DNA of 64,000 nucleotides from Pseudomonadota bacterium. Its GTDB lineage: Bacteria > Pseudomonadota > Gammaproteobacteria > Steroidobacterales > Steroidobacteraceae. The notes under the pieces were generated by a model, which saw only the letters and a list, made by a program, of their open reading frames with translations, had not been told where the DNA came from and searched no databases. Numbering within the stretch: position 1 is the first letter of the stretch; each line of letters opens with the position of its first letter. The DNA is taken from the NCBI GenBank assembly GCA_021851405.1, contig JAJZDW010000001.1, positions 62,001-126,000 on the forward strand, given 5' to 3'. Shown here one piece after another: positions 17,510-25,583 of this stretch. A program made the translations under genes and the position numbers.

Positions 17510-18714
17510 GTGGACTCTCCCGGCGCATCGAGTGCGAAGCGGTGCAGGATCTGTTCGGTATCCCGCCCGAGCGTGGGTGCGCCGCGGGACTGGGTGAGCG
17601 GCGCGCCGTCGACGCGGATCGGACAGCGCGTGGTCGTGAGCGTACCGTGCTCCTCGTCGTGGATCTCCTGGGTCATGGCGAGCGCGGCGAAGCCCTCGCT
17701 CGCGACGAGTTGCGGCCAGGTGAACACCTCGGCGCACCAGATATCGGCCGGCTCGAGGATGGCGAGCCACTGGGCGGTCGGCTGCAGTGCCAGATGCTCG
17801 GCGAGGACGGACTTGATGGTCGAGCGTTCGGCGAACCAGCGCTGCGGGTCGGTGTATTGGCACAGCGCCTCGCAGCCGATGAGCGCCCCGAGCCGATCGA
17901 TGGCCGTCATGGCGACGGCCAGGTAGCTGTCGGCGGTCCGGTAGATGCCATACGGCGCGCCGATGTAGACACTGGCATTGTTGACCGTATCGCGCGGTGG
18001 TTGCTGCCCATCGCCGTTCAGGAAGGCGGTGAACTGCTCGAATTGCATGTCCATGGCGGATTCGAACAGGCTGACGTCCACGCGCCCGCCCCGGGCGGTA
18101 CGACCCCGCCGCACCAGCAGCGCCAGCACGCCCTGACAGAGCTGCGCGCCGGCCATCAGGTCAGCGATGGACACCCCCATCGGCACCGGTCCCTGCACGG
18201 CATCCCCGGACAGCCAAGCGAGCCCCGACATCGCCTGCACCAGCAGATCCTGCCCGGGCTTGTTGCGCCAGGGGCCGCGGGTGCCGTAGCCGGTGATGGC
18301 CGCATAGATCAGCCCCGGGTTCAGCTCCGCCACCGTGGCGTAATCCAGACCGAGGCGGTCCATCACGCCGGGGCGAAAGTTGTGCACCATCACGTCCGCT
18401 CGACGAACCAGCGCCTTGACGCGCGCCAGGTCGGCCGGATCCTTCAGGTCCGCCGCGAAGCTCTGCTTGTTGCGGTTGATGGTATGAAAGAGCGCGCTGT
18501 CGCCGCCAAAGGCCTGGTCGGCAAGATACAGGCGACGGGAGAGATCCCCGCCCTGTGGACGCTCCACCTTGATGACCTCGGCACCGAGATCCGCCAGCCG
18601 CAGGCAACAGGAGGGCCCGGCTAGAAACTGGCTGAAATCCAGTACCAGCACCCCCTCCAGCGGTCGCTCCGCGGTCGTCGTCGGCGCGTCGCGGTCTGCG
18701 TGCGCTGTCTTCAA
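17506..18714 (-). CDS. CaiB/BaiF family III CoA-transferase
   Basis: A 402-aa family III CoA-transferase, expected to move CoA from a donor thioester such as succinyl-CoA to a carboxylic acid. Family blocks are [28 protein letters not shown] (in pieces), [11 protein letters not shown] and the catalytic Asp156 in [17 protein letters not shown]. It is the first gene of the ten-gene minus-strand operon and has a strong promoter directly upstream (18745-18773). It is translationally coupled to the MaoC gene. Mesaconate, malate or a branched hydroxy acid are possible acceptors; nothing in the sequence decides. Confidence 0.88.
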   Translation of the reverse strand: MKTAHADRDAPTTTAERPLEGVLVLDFSQFLAGPSCCLRLADLGAEVIKVERPQGGDLSRRLYLADQAFGGDSALFHTINRNKQSFAADLKDPADLARVKALVRRADVMVHNFRPGVMDRLGLDYATVAELNPGLIYAAITGYGTRGPWRNKPGQDLLVQAMSGLAWLSGDAVQGPVPMGVSIADLMAGAQLCQGVLALLVRRGRTARGGRVDVSLFESAMDMQFEQFTAFLNGDGQQPPRDTVNNASVYIGAPYGIYRTADSYLAVAMTAIDRLGALIGCEALCQYTDPQRWFAERSTIKSVLAEHLALQPTAQWLAILEPADIWCAEVFTWPQLVASEGFAALAMTQEIHDEEHGTLTTTRCPIRVDGAPLTQSRGAPTLGRDTEQILHRFALDAPGEST

Positions 18715-18744
18715 CCGGGTTCCTCGCGTATAGTTTGCAGATAA

Positions 18745-18773
18745 ATGCTATGTTCGTTAACAAACGATGTCAA
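18745..18773 (-). promoter_or_regulatory. Promoter of the CaiB operon with a palindromic operator in its spacer
   Basis: On the minus strand, TTGACA (18773-18768) and TAGCAT (18750-18745) are spaced by exactly 17 bp. The spacer holds the inverted repeat TCGTT-AACA-AACGA (18754-18767). A repressor bound there would block RNA polymerase directly. The same repeat ends at the ATG 18767 of the divergent reading frame and could control both operons. The operon's own IclR protein is the likeliest binder (inference). Confidence 0.65.
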
Positions 18774-18811
18774 CTGGCACCGTCGAACGGACGAACACGG
18801 GGGAATGGGGG

Positions 18812-19945
18812 ATGGACGAGACGCACTCGATCCGGCTGCGGGGCATGACCTGGGATCACCCGCGCGGCTACGGGCCGCTGCACGTCTGTTCGGCGGCGTG
18901 GCGCGAGCGCACCGGGGTACGGATCGAGTGGGAGCGCCGCTCACTGCAGGATTTTGAGTCGTTTCCCGTGGCCGAGCTCGCGGCCCGCTACGACCTGATC
19001 GTCATCGATCACCCCCACGTCGGGCAGGTCACGCGCGCCGGCTGTCTCGCGCCGCTTGAGACCGGCACCGGGAGTGATGCGCTCTGCGCAGCGGTCGGGG
19101 CCTCGCTGCAGAGCTACCGCTTCGAACAGCGGCTGTGGGCGCTGCCGATCGACGCCGCCGCCCAGGTCCAGGCGTGGCGGCCGGACCGTCTCGCGGCGCC
19201 CCCGGCGGATTGGGCGGCCGTGCTCGAGCTGGCGGCCGGCGGTGCCGTGCTGTGTCCGTTGCGCCCGCCGCACAATCTCATGGCGCTGTTCACGCTCTGT
19301 GGGCTCGCCGGACACCCGGCGCGCGAGCAGGGCGAGCCGCTGTTCGATCCGACGGCGGGCGCTGAAGCGTACGAGCGCCTGTGCGAACTGGTGGCGCGGC
19401 TCGATCCGCGCAGCGCCGAGTGGGATCCGATTGCGGTGCTGGAGCAGATGGCCGCGCCGGAGGGGACCGCCGTCTGCGCACCGCTGGTGTATGGTTATGT
19501 CAGTTATGCACGGCATGATGCACCCGGCACCCGTCTGGCATTTTCCGACCTGGCACCGCTGCAGCGCGGCGGGTCGCGTGCCGGGTCGGCGCTCGGCGGC
19601 ACCGGCATCGCGGTCTCTGCGCGCTGCCACGAGCGCGATGCGGCGTTCGCCTTCGCGCGCTGGCTGGCGAGCGCTGAAGCGCAATGCGGGCCGTATGTGG
19701 CCGGTGGCGGCCAACCGGCCCACCGCACCGCCTGGGAAGATCCGCACGCCAACGAGGCGTCGCTCGGGTTCTACCGCAACACCCGAGCGACGCTCGAGGG
19801 CGCCTGGGTGCGCCCCCGCCATGCGGGATACATGAACTTCCAGGAGCGCGCCTCGCTGCGTCTGCGCACAGCGCTCGGCGTGCGTGAACCGGCAGCGGCG
19901 CTCATCGCCGCGCTCAATCGACTGTATCTCGAGGTATCACCATGA
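18812..19945 (+). CDS. Second solute-binding-protein homologue without signal peptide
   Basis: A 377-aa protein with family 1 binding-protein features: the opening strand IRLRGMTWDHPRGY, CSAAWRERTGVRIEWERRSL, DLIVIDHPHVG, and the C-terminal NFQERASLRLRTAL. No hydrophobic leader follows ATG 18812, which has a GGGGG ribosome site; the alternative ATG 18767 lies in the operator and adds only polar residues. It is thus predicted to be cytosolic, like the homologue at 11478-12668 in the divergent operon. It overlaps the GH127 gene by 4 bases. A role as a sugar sensor or chaperone is conceivable; no permease partner is encoded beside it. Confidence 0.72.
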   Translation: MDETHSIRLRGMTWDHPRGYGPLHVCSAAWRERTGVRIEWERRSLQDFESFPVAELAARYDLIVIDHPHVGQVTRAGCLAPLETGTGSDALCAAVGASLQSYRFEQRLWALPIDAAAQVQAWRPDRLAAPPADWAAVLELAAGGAVLCPLRPPHNLMALFTLCGLAGHPAREQGEPLFDPTAGAEAYERLCELVARLDPRSAEWDPIAVLEQMAAPEGTAVCAPLVYGYVSYARHDAPGTRLAFSDLAPLQRGGSRAGSALGGTGIAVSARCHERDAAFAFARWLASAEAQCGPYVAGGGQPAHRTAWEDPHANEASLGFYRNTRATLEGAWVRPRHAGYMNFQERASLRLRTALGVREPAAALIAALNRLYLEVSP

Positions 19946-21771
19946 ACCGATCGACCTCACGCCGGACCTTCCTGCAATCGGCCGCATCTGCCGCCGGGCT
20001 CGGGGTCATCGGGACACGCACCCGCTGGGCGCGCGCGGCAACACCCGCGCGGACCGTGCAGGGCGCGCCGCGGCAGCTGCTCACCGAGTTCGACTATGAC
20101 GAGGTCGCACTGACCGGCGGGGCACTGAAGGCACAATACGACTTCATCCACGCGCACTATCTGGCGCTCGACAACGACCGGCTGCTGCAGGTGTACCGCG
20201 AACACGCCGGGCTGCCCGCGCCGGGCATCGACATGGGCGGCTGGTATGGTGCGGACGGTTTCATTCCGGGCCATTCCTTCGGTCAGTACGTGTCGGGCCT
20301 GGCGCGCATCGGTCGCTGCACCGGGGATGCGGCCTGCGGCTCGAAAGTGCACGAACTGGTCCGCGGGTTCGGCGCGGCGCTCGAGGCGAACCCGGTCCCC
20401 TACGCCGGCGAAGGCGCCTGGAAGATGTGGCCGGCGTACGTGCTCGACAAGCACATGATCGGTCTGATCGATGCCTACCGCTTGAGTGGCATGCCGCAGG
20501 CACGATCGCTCATTCCGCGGGTGATCCAGGGCGCCCTGCCGTTCATCTCCCCGGTCAGCCGCGACCGGATCGGGGTGAAAAACCCTCCCTACGACGAGAC
20601 CTACATCGTCTCGGAGAATCTGTTCACGGCGGCGCACCTGACCGGCGAGCGCCGGGTACGGGACCTGGCGGTGAAATACCTGCTCGATCAGCCGTACTTC
20701 GATCCGCTCGCGCGCGGGGAGAACGTCCTCGCCGGCCGCCAGGCGTACAGCCACGTGATGGCGCTGAGCTCCGCGGCCATGGCTTATCTGGAGCTCGGTG
20801 CGCCGCGCTACCGCGAGGCGATCGTCAACGGCTGGACGTTCCTCGGTGAACAGAGCTTCGCCACCGGCGGCTGGGGCCCGAACGAGCTGCTGATCGCGCC
20901 GGGCAGCGGCGGCCTGTATTCGAGCCTCACCACGACTGCGAATCACTTCGAGACGCCCTGCGGCACCTACGCGACCATGAAGCTCGCACGGTACCTGCTG
21001 CGGTTCACCGGCGATGCACGCTACGGCGATGGGCTCGAGCGGATCATGTGGAACGGCCTGCTCGCCGTGCGTCCGCCGGACTCCAATGGCAACTCCCCCT
21101 ACTACTCGAGCTACAACCCGGGGGCGAAGAAAGTGTTCTACCCCCAGAAGTGGCCGTGCTGTTCGGGCACTCTGGTCCAGGGCGTCGCGGACTACGTGCG
21201 CAACATCTACTTCCATGCCCCGGGCGCGCTCTACGTGAACCTGTTCACCCCTTCGCGTGTGCGCTGGCGCACGGGCGGACGCGCCGTCACGGTGACTCAG
21301 GACACCGACTACCCGAGCGGCGAGTCGGTCACGCTGAAGATCGGGACGAGTGCACCGGCGGCGTTCGCGCTCATGGTGCGCATCCCCGGCTGGCTCAGCA
21401 GCGATGCGCAGCTGCGCATCAACGGACGAACGGTCGGGGTGGCGGCACAGCCCGGCACCTTCGCCGTGCTGCGACGCACCTGGCGCGACGGGGACCGGGT
21501 CGAGCTGCACTTGCCGCAGCGTCTGCGCACCGAGCCGATCGACCGCTCGCACCCCGAGACGGTCGCGTTGCTGCGCGGCCCGATTACCTATAGCGCGTTG
21601 AACTTCGCCGGGCCCGACACGCCCGTCCCCCGGCTGCACCTGCCGGGACTCACGCCAGTCACGGGCATCAACGCAACCTACCGCCAGTCGCAGGCGGGGC
21701 GCGAGATTCTGTTCGTCCCCTTCTATCAGGTTCAGAACGAGTCGTACGATGTCTACTTCCAACAGTCCTGA
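19942..21771 (+). CDS. GH127-type (DUF1680) beta-L-arabinofuranosidase-like enzyme, Tat-exported
   Basis: A 609-aa enzyme with a twin-arginine leader (SRRTFLQSAASAAGLGV). The (alpha/alpha)6 domain carries the zinc/catalytic residues of the family: Glu337 and Cys340 in HFETPCGTY, and the Cys406-Cys407 pair in WPCCSGT. In studied GH127 members one Cys of this set is the nucleophile held on zinc. C-terminal beta domains follow. Substrates known for GH127 are beta-L-arabinofuranosides and, for one Bacteroides member, the aceric acid residue of rhamnogalacturonan II. The gene lies directly before a RuBisCO-like protein and a sugar-acid kinase, with a 23-bp overlap, so the sugar it frees may feed them (inference). 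Confidence 0.85.
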   Translation: MNRSTSRRTFLQSAASAAGLGVIGTRTRWARAATPARTVQGAPRQLLTEFDYDEVALTGGALKAQYDFIHAHYLALDNDRLLQVYREHAGLPAPGIDMGGWYGADGFIPGHSFGQYVSGLARIGRCTGDAACGSKVHELVRGFGAALEANPVPYAGEGAWKMWPAYVLDKHMIGLIDAYRLSGMPQARSLIPRVIQGALPFISPVSRDRIGVKNPPYDETYIVSENLFTAAHLTGERRVRDLAVKYLLDQPYFDPLARGENVLAGRQAYSHVMALSSAAMAYLELGAPRYREAIVNGWTFLGEQSFATGGWGPNELLIAPGSGGLYSSLTTTANHFETPCGTYATMKLARYLLRFTGDARYGDGLERIMWNGLLAVRPPDSNGNSPYYSSYNPGAKKVFYPQKWPCCSGTLVQGVADYVRNIYFHAPGALYVNLFTPSRVRWRTGGRAVTVTQDTDYPSGESVTLKIGTSAPAAFALMVRIPGWLSSDAQLRINGRTVGVAAQPGTFAVLRRTWRDGDRVELHLPQRLRTEPIDRSHPETVALLRGPITYSALNFAGPDTPVPRLHLPGLTPVTGINATYRQSQAGREILFVPFYQVQNESYDVYFQQS

Positions 21772-23035
21772 AGAGGCACGCGTCCGCGCGCGCTACTGGA
21801 TCGAGACGGCCCGGCCGCTCGAGGCGGCGGCGGCGACCATGGCCGGGGAGCAGTCGACTGGCACCTTCGTGCGCGTCGCGGGCGAGACGGATGCGCTGCG
21901 CGAACGCTTCGCCGCGCGTGTCGACTCCCTGACACCGTTGGGCGAAACCGGCGGCCCCTCGCTGCCCGGCGCATGGCAGCCGAGCGGCGGTAATGGCCGC
22001 TGGCGCACCGCGGAAGTGACCCTGTCCTGGCCGCTGCACAACTTCGGCGTCTCGCTACCGAACCTGCTCGCCACCGTGGCCGGAAATCTCTGGGAGCTCC
22101 ACGCATTCTCCGGGATGCGCCTGCTCGATCTGACGCTGCCGCCGGATTTTCTCGGCGCGTATCCCGGCCCGCAGTTCGGCGTGCCCGGCACGCGCGAGCT
22201 GAGCGGTGTGCAGGGCCGGCCGCTCATTGGCACCATCATCAAGCCGAGCGTCGGGCTCTCGCCGGCCGAAACGGCCGCCCGGGTCGCGGAATTGGCTGCG
22301 GCTGGTATCGATTTCATCAAGGACGATGAGCTGCAGGCGGACGGCCCGCACTGTCCGTTCGAAGCGCGTTTCAGCGCGGTGATGCAGGTGCTGCGCGAGC
22401 ACGCCGAGCGCACCGGACAGCGTGTGCTCTATGCCGTGAACATCACCGGTGAGATCGACCAGATGCTGCGCCGCCACGAGCGCGTCGTGGCCGAGGGCGG
22501 CAACTGCGTGATGGTCAGCCTGCACAGCGTGGGCCTCGCCGGTCTGACCGCCCTGCGCGCTCAGTGCCAGGTACCGATCCACGGGCACCGCAATGGCTGG
22601 GGTCTGCTCGGCCGCTCACCAGCGCTCGGCGTGAGCTTCCCGGCATGGCAGAAGCTGTGGCGACTCGCCGGCATCGATCACGTTCACGTCAACGGACTCG
22701 ACAACAAATTCTGCGAGAGCAACGATTCGGTGATTGCCTCGGCGCGTGAGTGCCTCACACCGATGTTTGCCCCGCCCTCGCCCGGCTGCCAGATCATGCC
22801 GGTGTTCTCCTCGGGCCAGACCGCCTGCCAGGTGCCGGGCACCTGGCAGGCCCTCGGCTCGGTGGATCTCATTCATGCCTGCGGCGGCGGCATCATCGGC
22901 CATCCGGGCGGCGCGGCCGCCGGGGTGCGCAGTCTGCGCCAGGCGTGGGCGGCGGCGGTGGCCGGCCTTTCGCTGACCGAGTATGCACGCGAGCACCGCG
23001 AGCTCGCCGAGGCCCTCGAGCGGTTCGGCCGCTGA
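21749..23035 (+). CDS. RuBisCO-like protein, OiaX-type candidate
   Basis: A 428-aa RuBisCO large-subunit homologue (form IV). The barrel has GTIIKPSVGLSPAE, where Lys165 matches the catalytic Lys175 of RuBisCO but the second Lys (177) is Ser167. The carbamylation and Mg site is intact: Lys191-Asp192-Asp193-Glu194 in FIKDDE. DHVHVNGLDNKF lies near residue 311. It therefore should bind Mg and an enediolate but not fix CO2. RuBisCO-like proteins paired with a DUF1537 kinase, as here, act in D-apionate catabolism as 3-oxo-isoapionate-4-phosphate decarboxylase (OiaX) or transcarboxylase/hydrolase (OiaT). Which of these, or a new reaction, cannot be decided from sequence. Confidence 0.82.
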   Translation: MSTSNSPEEARVRARYWIETARPLEAAAATMAGEQSTGTFVRVAGETDALRERFAARVDSLTPLGETGGPSLPGAWQPSGGNGRWRTAEVTLSWPLHNFGVSLPNLLATVAGNLWELHAFSGMRLLDLTLPPDFLGAYPGPQFGVPGTRELSGVQGRPLIGTIIKPSVGLSPAETAARVAELAAAGIDFIKDDELQADGPHCPFEARFSAVMQVLREHAERTGQRVLYAVNITGEIDQMLRRHERVVAEGGNCVMVSLHSVGLAGLTALRAQCQVPIHGHRNGWGLLGRSPALGVSFPAWQKLWRLAGIDHVHVNGLDNKFCESNDSVIASARECLTPMFAPPSPGCQIMPVFSSGQTACQVPGTWQALGSVDLIHACGGGIIGHPGGAAAGVRSLRQAWAAAVAGLSLTEYAREHRELAEALERFGR

Positions 23036-23045
23036 GCCGCATCGC

Positions 23046-24356
23046 ATGGCGCACCCCCTGTATGCGTACTACGGCGATGATTTCACCGGCTCGACCGACG
23101 TGCTCGAGGTGCTGGCCTCGGCCGGGGTGGACAGCGTGCTGTTCATCGGTGCACCGAGCGAGGCGCTCGAGCGCAAGTTCGCCGCCTGTCGGGCGTTCGG
23201 AATCGCCGGCGACAGTCGCAGCCGCTCGCCGCACTGGATGAGCGCGCATCTACCGGCGCTCCTGACACGGCTCGGCGCCCTCGGCGCCCCGATCACCCAG
23301 TACAAGACCTGTTCGACCTTCGACAGTGCCGCGGAGGTCGGCTCGATCGGGCGTGCGCTCGAGATCGGCCGCGCAACGCTCCCCGGCCCGTTCATTCCGA
23401 TCGTGGTGGGGGCGCCGCACCTGCGGCGTTACGTGGCGTTCGGGAACCTGTTCGCGGCGGCCGCGGGAACGGTCTACCGCATCGACCGGCACCCGACCAT
23501 GTGCTCACACCCGGTGACGCCCATGCACGAGGCAGACCTGTGCCGTCATCTCGGTGCGCAGACCACGATGCGGATCGGCCGGGTGGAACTGCCGGCGTTG
23601 AACCAAGATGCGGCCGCCGAGGCCCTGCGCCGCTGCGAATCGGCCGGCGATGAGGCGGTTCTCTTCGACGGTGTCAGCGAGACGGACCTGCTGCGCACCG
23701 GGACGCTGATCTGGGAGCGTGCCCGCACGCACCGCCTGTTCTGCGCCGGCAGCTCCGGGCTGCCCTATGCGCTCATCCGCGCCTGGCGGGCCGCCGGGCT
23801 GATGGCGGCTGAGACCGCGCCACGGCGCACAGCCCGTGCCGTCGACACGTTGCTCGTCGTCAGCGGCAGCTGCTCGCCCGTCACCGAGCAGCAGATCCAC
23901 GCGGCACTGCGCACCGGCTATCAAGGCGTGGCCGTCGAGGCCGAGGCGCTGGTGAGCGAGGCCCGCGCGGGCGCGAGCACCGATCGGTGCGTGGAGACGG
24001 TGGTCCGACATCTCCGCGAGGGCCGCAGCACCGTCGTGTACAGCGCACTCGGAGCCCTCACGCCCGGCACCGCGGCCGCCGGTGAGGTCCTCGGTCGGCG
24101 TCTCGGTGAGATCACCGCTCGCATCCTCGCTGCAGTGCCGTTGCCGCGCGTGCTGCTGGCCGGCGGCGACACCTCGAGTCATGCCGTGGCGCAGCTCGGG
24201 CTGCAGGCGCTCACCTGGCACACCTCTCTGGAGCCGGGCGCCCCGCTGTGCCGGGCGCACGCCGACCGCGCGGCGCTCGAGGGGTTAGAGCTTGTTCTGA
24301 AGGGCGGCCAGGTGGGCAGCGAGGGGTTCTTCGAGCACGTCCGACTCGGCCGCTAG
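23046..24356 (+). CDS. Four-carbon acid sugar kinase family (DUF1537), OiaK-type candidate
   Basis: A 436-aa ATP-dependent kinase. The N-terminal substrate domain opens with YYGDDFTGSTDVLEVL, the family signature with the Asp pair; the C-terminal nucleotide domain has VVSGSCSPVTEQQI and LLAGGDTSSHAVAQLGLQAL. Characterised members phosphorylate threonate, erythronate or 3-oxo-isoapionate. The start lies 11 bp after the RuBisCO-like gene, so it would make that enzyme's phosphorylated substrate. No PdxA-like or aldolase gene, the usual partners of the tetronate kinases, is present. Its last 72 bases overlap the convergent MFS gene. Confidence 0.85.
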   Translation: MAHPLYAYYGDDFTGSTDVLEVLASAGVDSVLFIGAPSEALERKFAACRAFGIAGDSRSRSPHWMSAHLPALLTRLGALGAPITQYKTCSTFDSAAEVGSIGRALEIGRATLPGPFIPIVVGAPHLRRYVAFGNLFAAAAGTVYRIDRHPTMCSHPVTPMHEADLCRHLGAQTTMRIGRVELPALNQDAAAEALRRCESAGDEAVLFDGVSETDLLRTGTLIWERARTHRLFCAGSSGLPYALIRAWRAAGLMAAETAPRRTARAVDTLLVVSGSCSPVTEQQIHAALRTGYQGVAVEAEALVSEARAGASTDRCVETVVRHLREGRSTVVYSALGALTPGTAAAGEVLGRRLGEITARILAAVPLPRVLLAGGDTSSHAVAQLGLQALTWHTSLEPGAPLCRAHADRAALEGLELVLKGGQVGSEGFFEHVRLGR

Positions 24357-25583
24357 ACCGGCCGTGCAGTCGATGCAGGCGAACACCAACGCTGCGGCCA
24401 ACACCATCAGCGCCACGGCGCGCACGGGGAGCTCGTAGTTGCCGGTCGCCCCGACGATATAGCCAAAGGCGAGCGTGCACAGCACCCCTCCGACCTGGCC
24501 TGCGGTGTTCATCACTCCCGTCGCCGCGCCACCGTGGCTGCCACCGATGCTCATGCACATCGTCCAGGCGGCCGGCAGCATCAGGTCCATGGTGGCAAAC
24601 CCGGCGCTCGCCAGCACGACGACGGCGATGCGGCCGGTGGCCATGCTCATCGCGAACAGCAATGCCGCGCCGACCGTCAGACAGCCGGCGGTCATCAGCC
24701 GAGTGGCGTTGCGCAGACCGATCCGCAGACCCAGCCGATCACAGATCACGCCGCCGGCGAGATTGCTGCCGATGCCGAGCAGGAACGGAAAGGCTGCATA
24801 GACACCCATCTGGCGCAGCGAGAAGTGCCCGGCATGCACCATCCAGGTCGGGAACCAGTTGAAATAGAACCAACTGCCGCAGCCGTAACAACCATACGCG
24901 AGCACGATGAGCCACAGCTGACGCAGCCGCAGCAGCCGCCCGAGTGCGCCCTTGCCGCCGTGCGCGGGGGCGCGACGAATGCCGATCTCCGCCAGCTCCT
25001 GCGGCCGGATGCCCGGCTGGTCGGCCGGTTGGTCGTGAAACCACGCCCACCACGCAACCGCCCAGGCCGCGCCGATGACCGCGAGCACCCAGAAGACGGA
25101 ACGCCACCCGAAGTGAAGGGCGAGCGGCACCAGCAGCAACGGGGCGAGCGCCCCGCCGAGACGGCTCGCCGCCCACACCGCCCCCTGACCGCGCGCCCGC
25201 TCACGCGCCGGCAGCCAGCGCCACAGCACACCCGAGGCATTCGGATAGGCACCCGCCGAGCCGAGACCGAAACAGAAGCGCACGATCGCCAGCGGTATGA
25301 ACCGTGAGCACGCGCCGGTGAGTGCCGTAAAGCCCGACCACCAGGCGGCAATGCGCGACAGTTCCCGCCGTTGCCCGTGGCGATCCCCGAGCGCGCCGGA
25401 GGGAATCTCGAACAGTCCGTAGGCGATCACGTAGGCGCTGAGCACCCAGCCCCACTGCACGGGTGAGAGGCCCAGATCGCGCTGGATGCTCGGCCCGAGC
25501 ACCGAGATCGCCATCCGGTCCAGAAAAGTGATGACCGAGACGACGCTCAACAGGGCGACGACGGCGTAGCGCTTGCGCCGCAT
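24285..25583 (-). CDS. MFS transporter, anion:cation symporter type
   Basis: A 432-aa, 12-helix permease. The first helix and loop (VVSVITFLDRMAISVLGPSIQRDLGLSP read in parts) and GLFEIPSGALGDRHGQRR are hallmarks of the ACS family, which imports sugar acids such as hexuronates, glucarate and galactonate. It starts one base after the racemase-family stop codon and is the last gene of the rhamnose operon. Its C-terminal codons overlap the sugar-acid kinase gene on the other strand. A sugar acid or lactone from rhamnogalacturonan is a plausible cargo (inference). Confidence 0.88.
   Translation of the reverse strand: MRRKRYAVVALLSVVSVITFLDRMAISVLGPSIQRDLGLSPVQWGWVLSAYVIAYGLFEIPSGALGDRHGQRRELSRIAAWWSGFTALTGACSRFIPLAIVRFCFGLGSAGAYPNASGVLWRWLPARERARGQGAVWAASRLGGALAPLLLVPLALHFGWRSVFWVLAVIGAAWAVAWWAWFHDQPADQPGIRPQELAEIGIRRAPAHGGKGALGRLLRLRQLWLIVLAYGCYGCGSWFYFNWFPTWMVHAGHFSLRQMGVYAAFPFLLGIGSNLAGGVICDRLGLRIGLRNATRLMTAGCLTVGAALLFAMSMATGRIAVVVLASAGFATMDLMLPAAWTMCMSIGGSHGGAATGVMNTAGQVGGVLCTLAFGYIVGATGNYELPVRAVALMVLAAALVFACIDCTAGLAAESDVLEEPLAAHLAALQNKL

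Noticed and set aside
19957-21762. A 601-codon minus-strand frame opposite GH127
   Set aside because: Arg- and Val-rich antisense frame without known features; GH127 has its leader and all zinc ligands.
21749-23035. True CO2-fixing RuBisCO
   Set aside because: The second active-site Lys is replaced by Ser, the protein is short, and there is no small subunit or phosphoribulokinase in the window.
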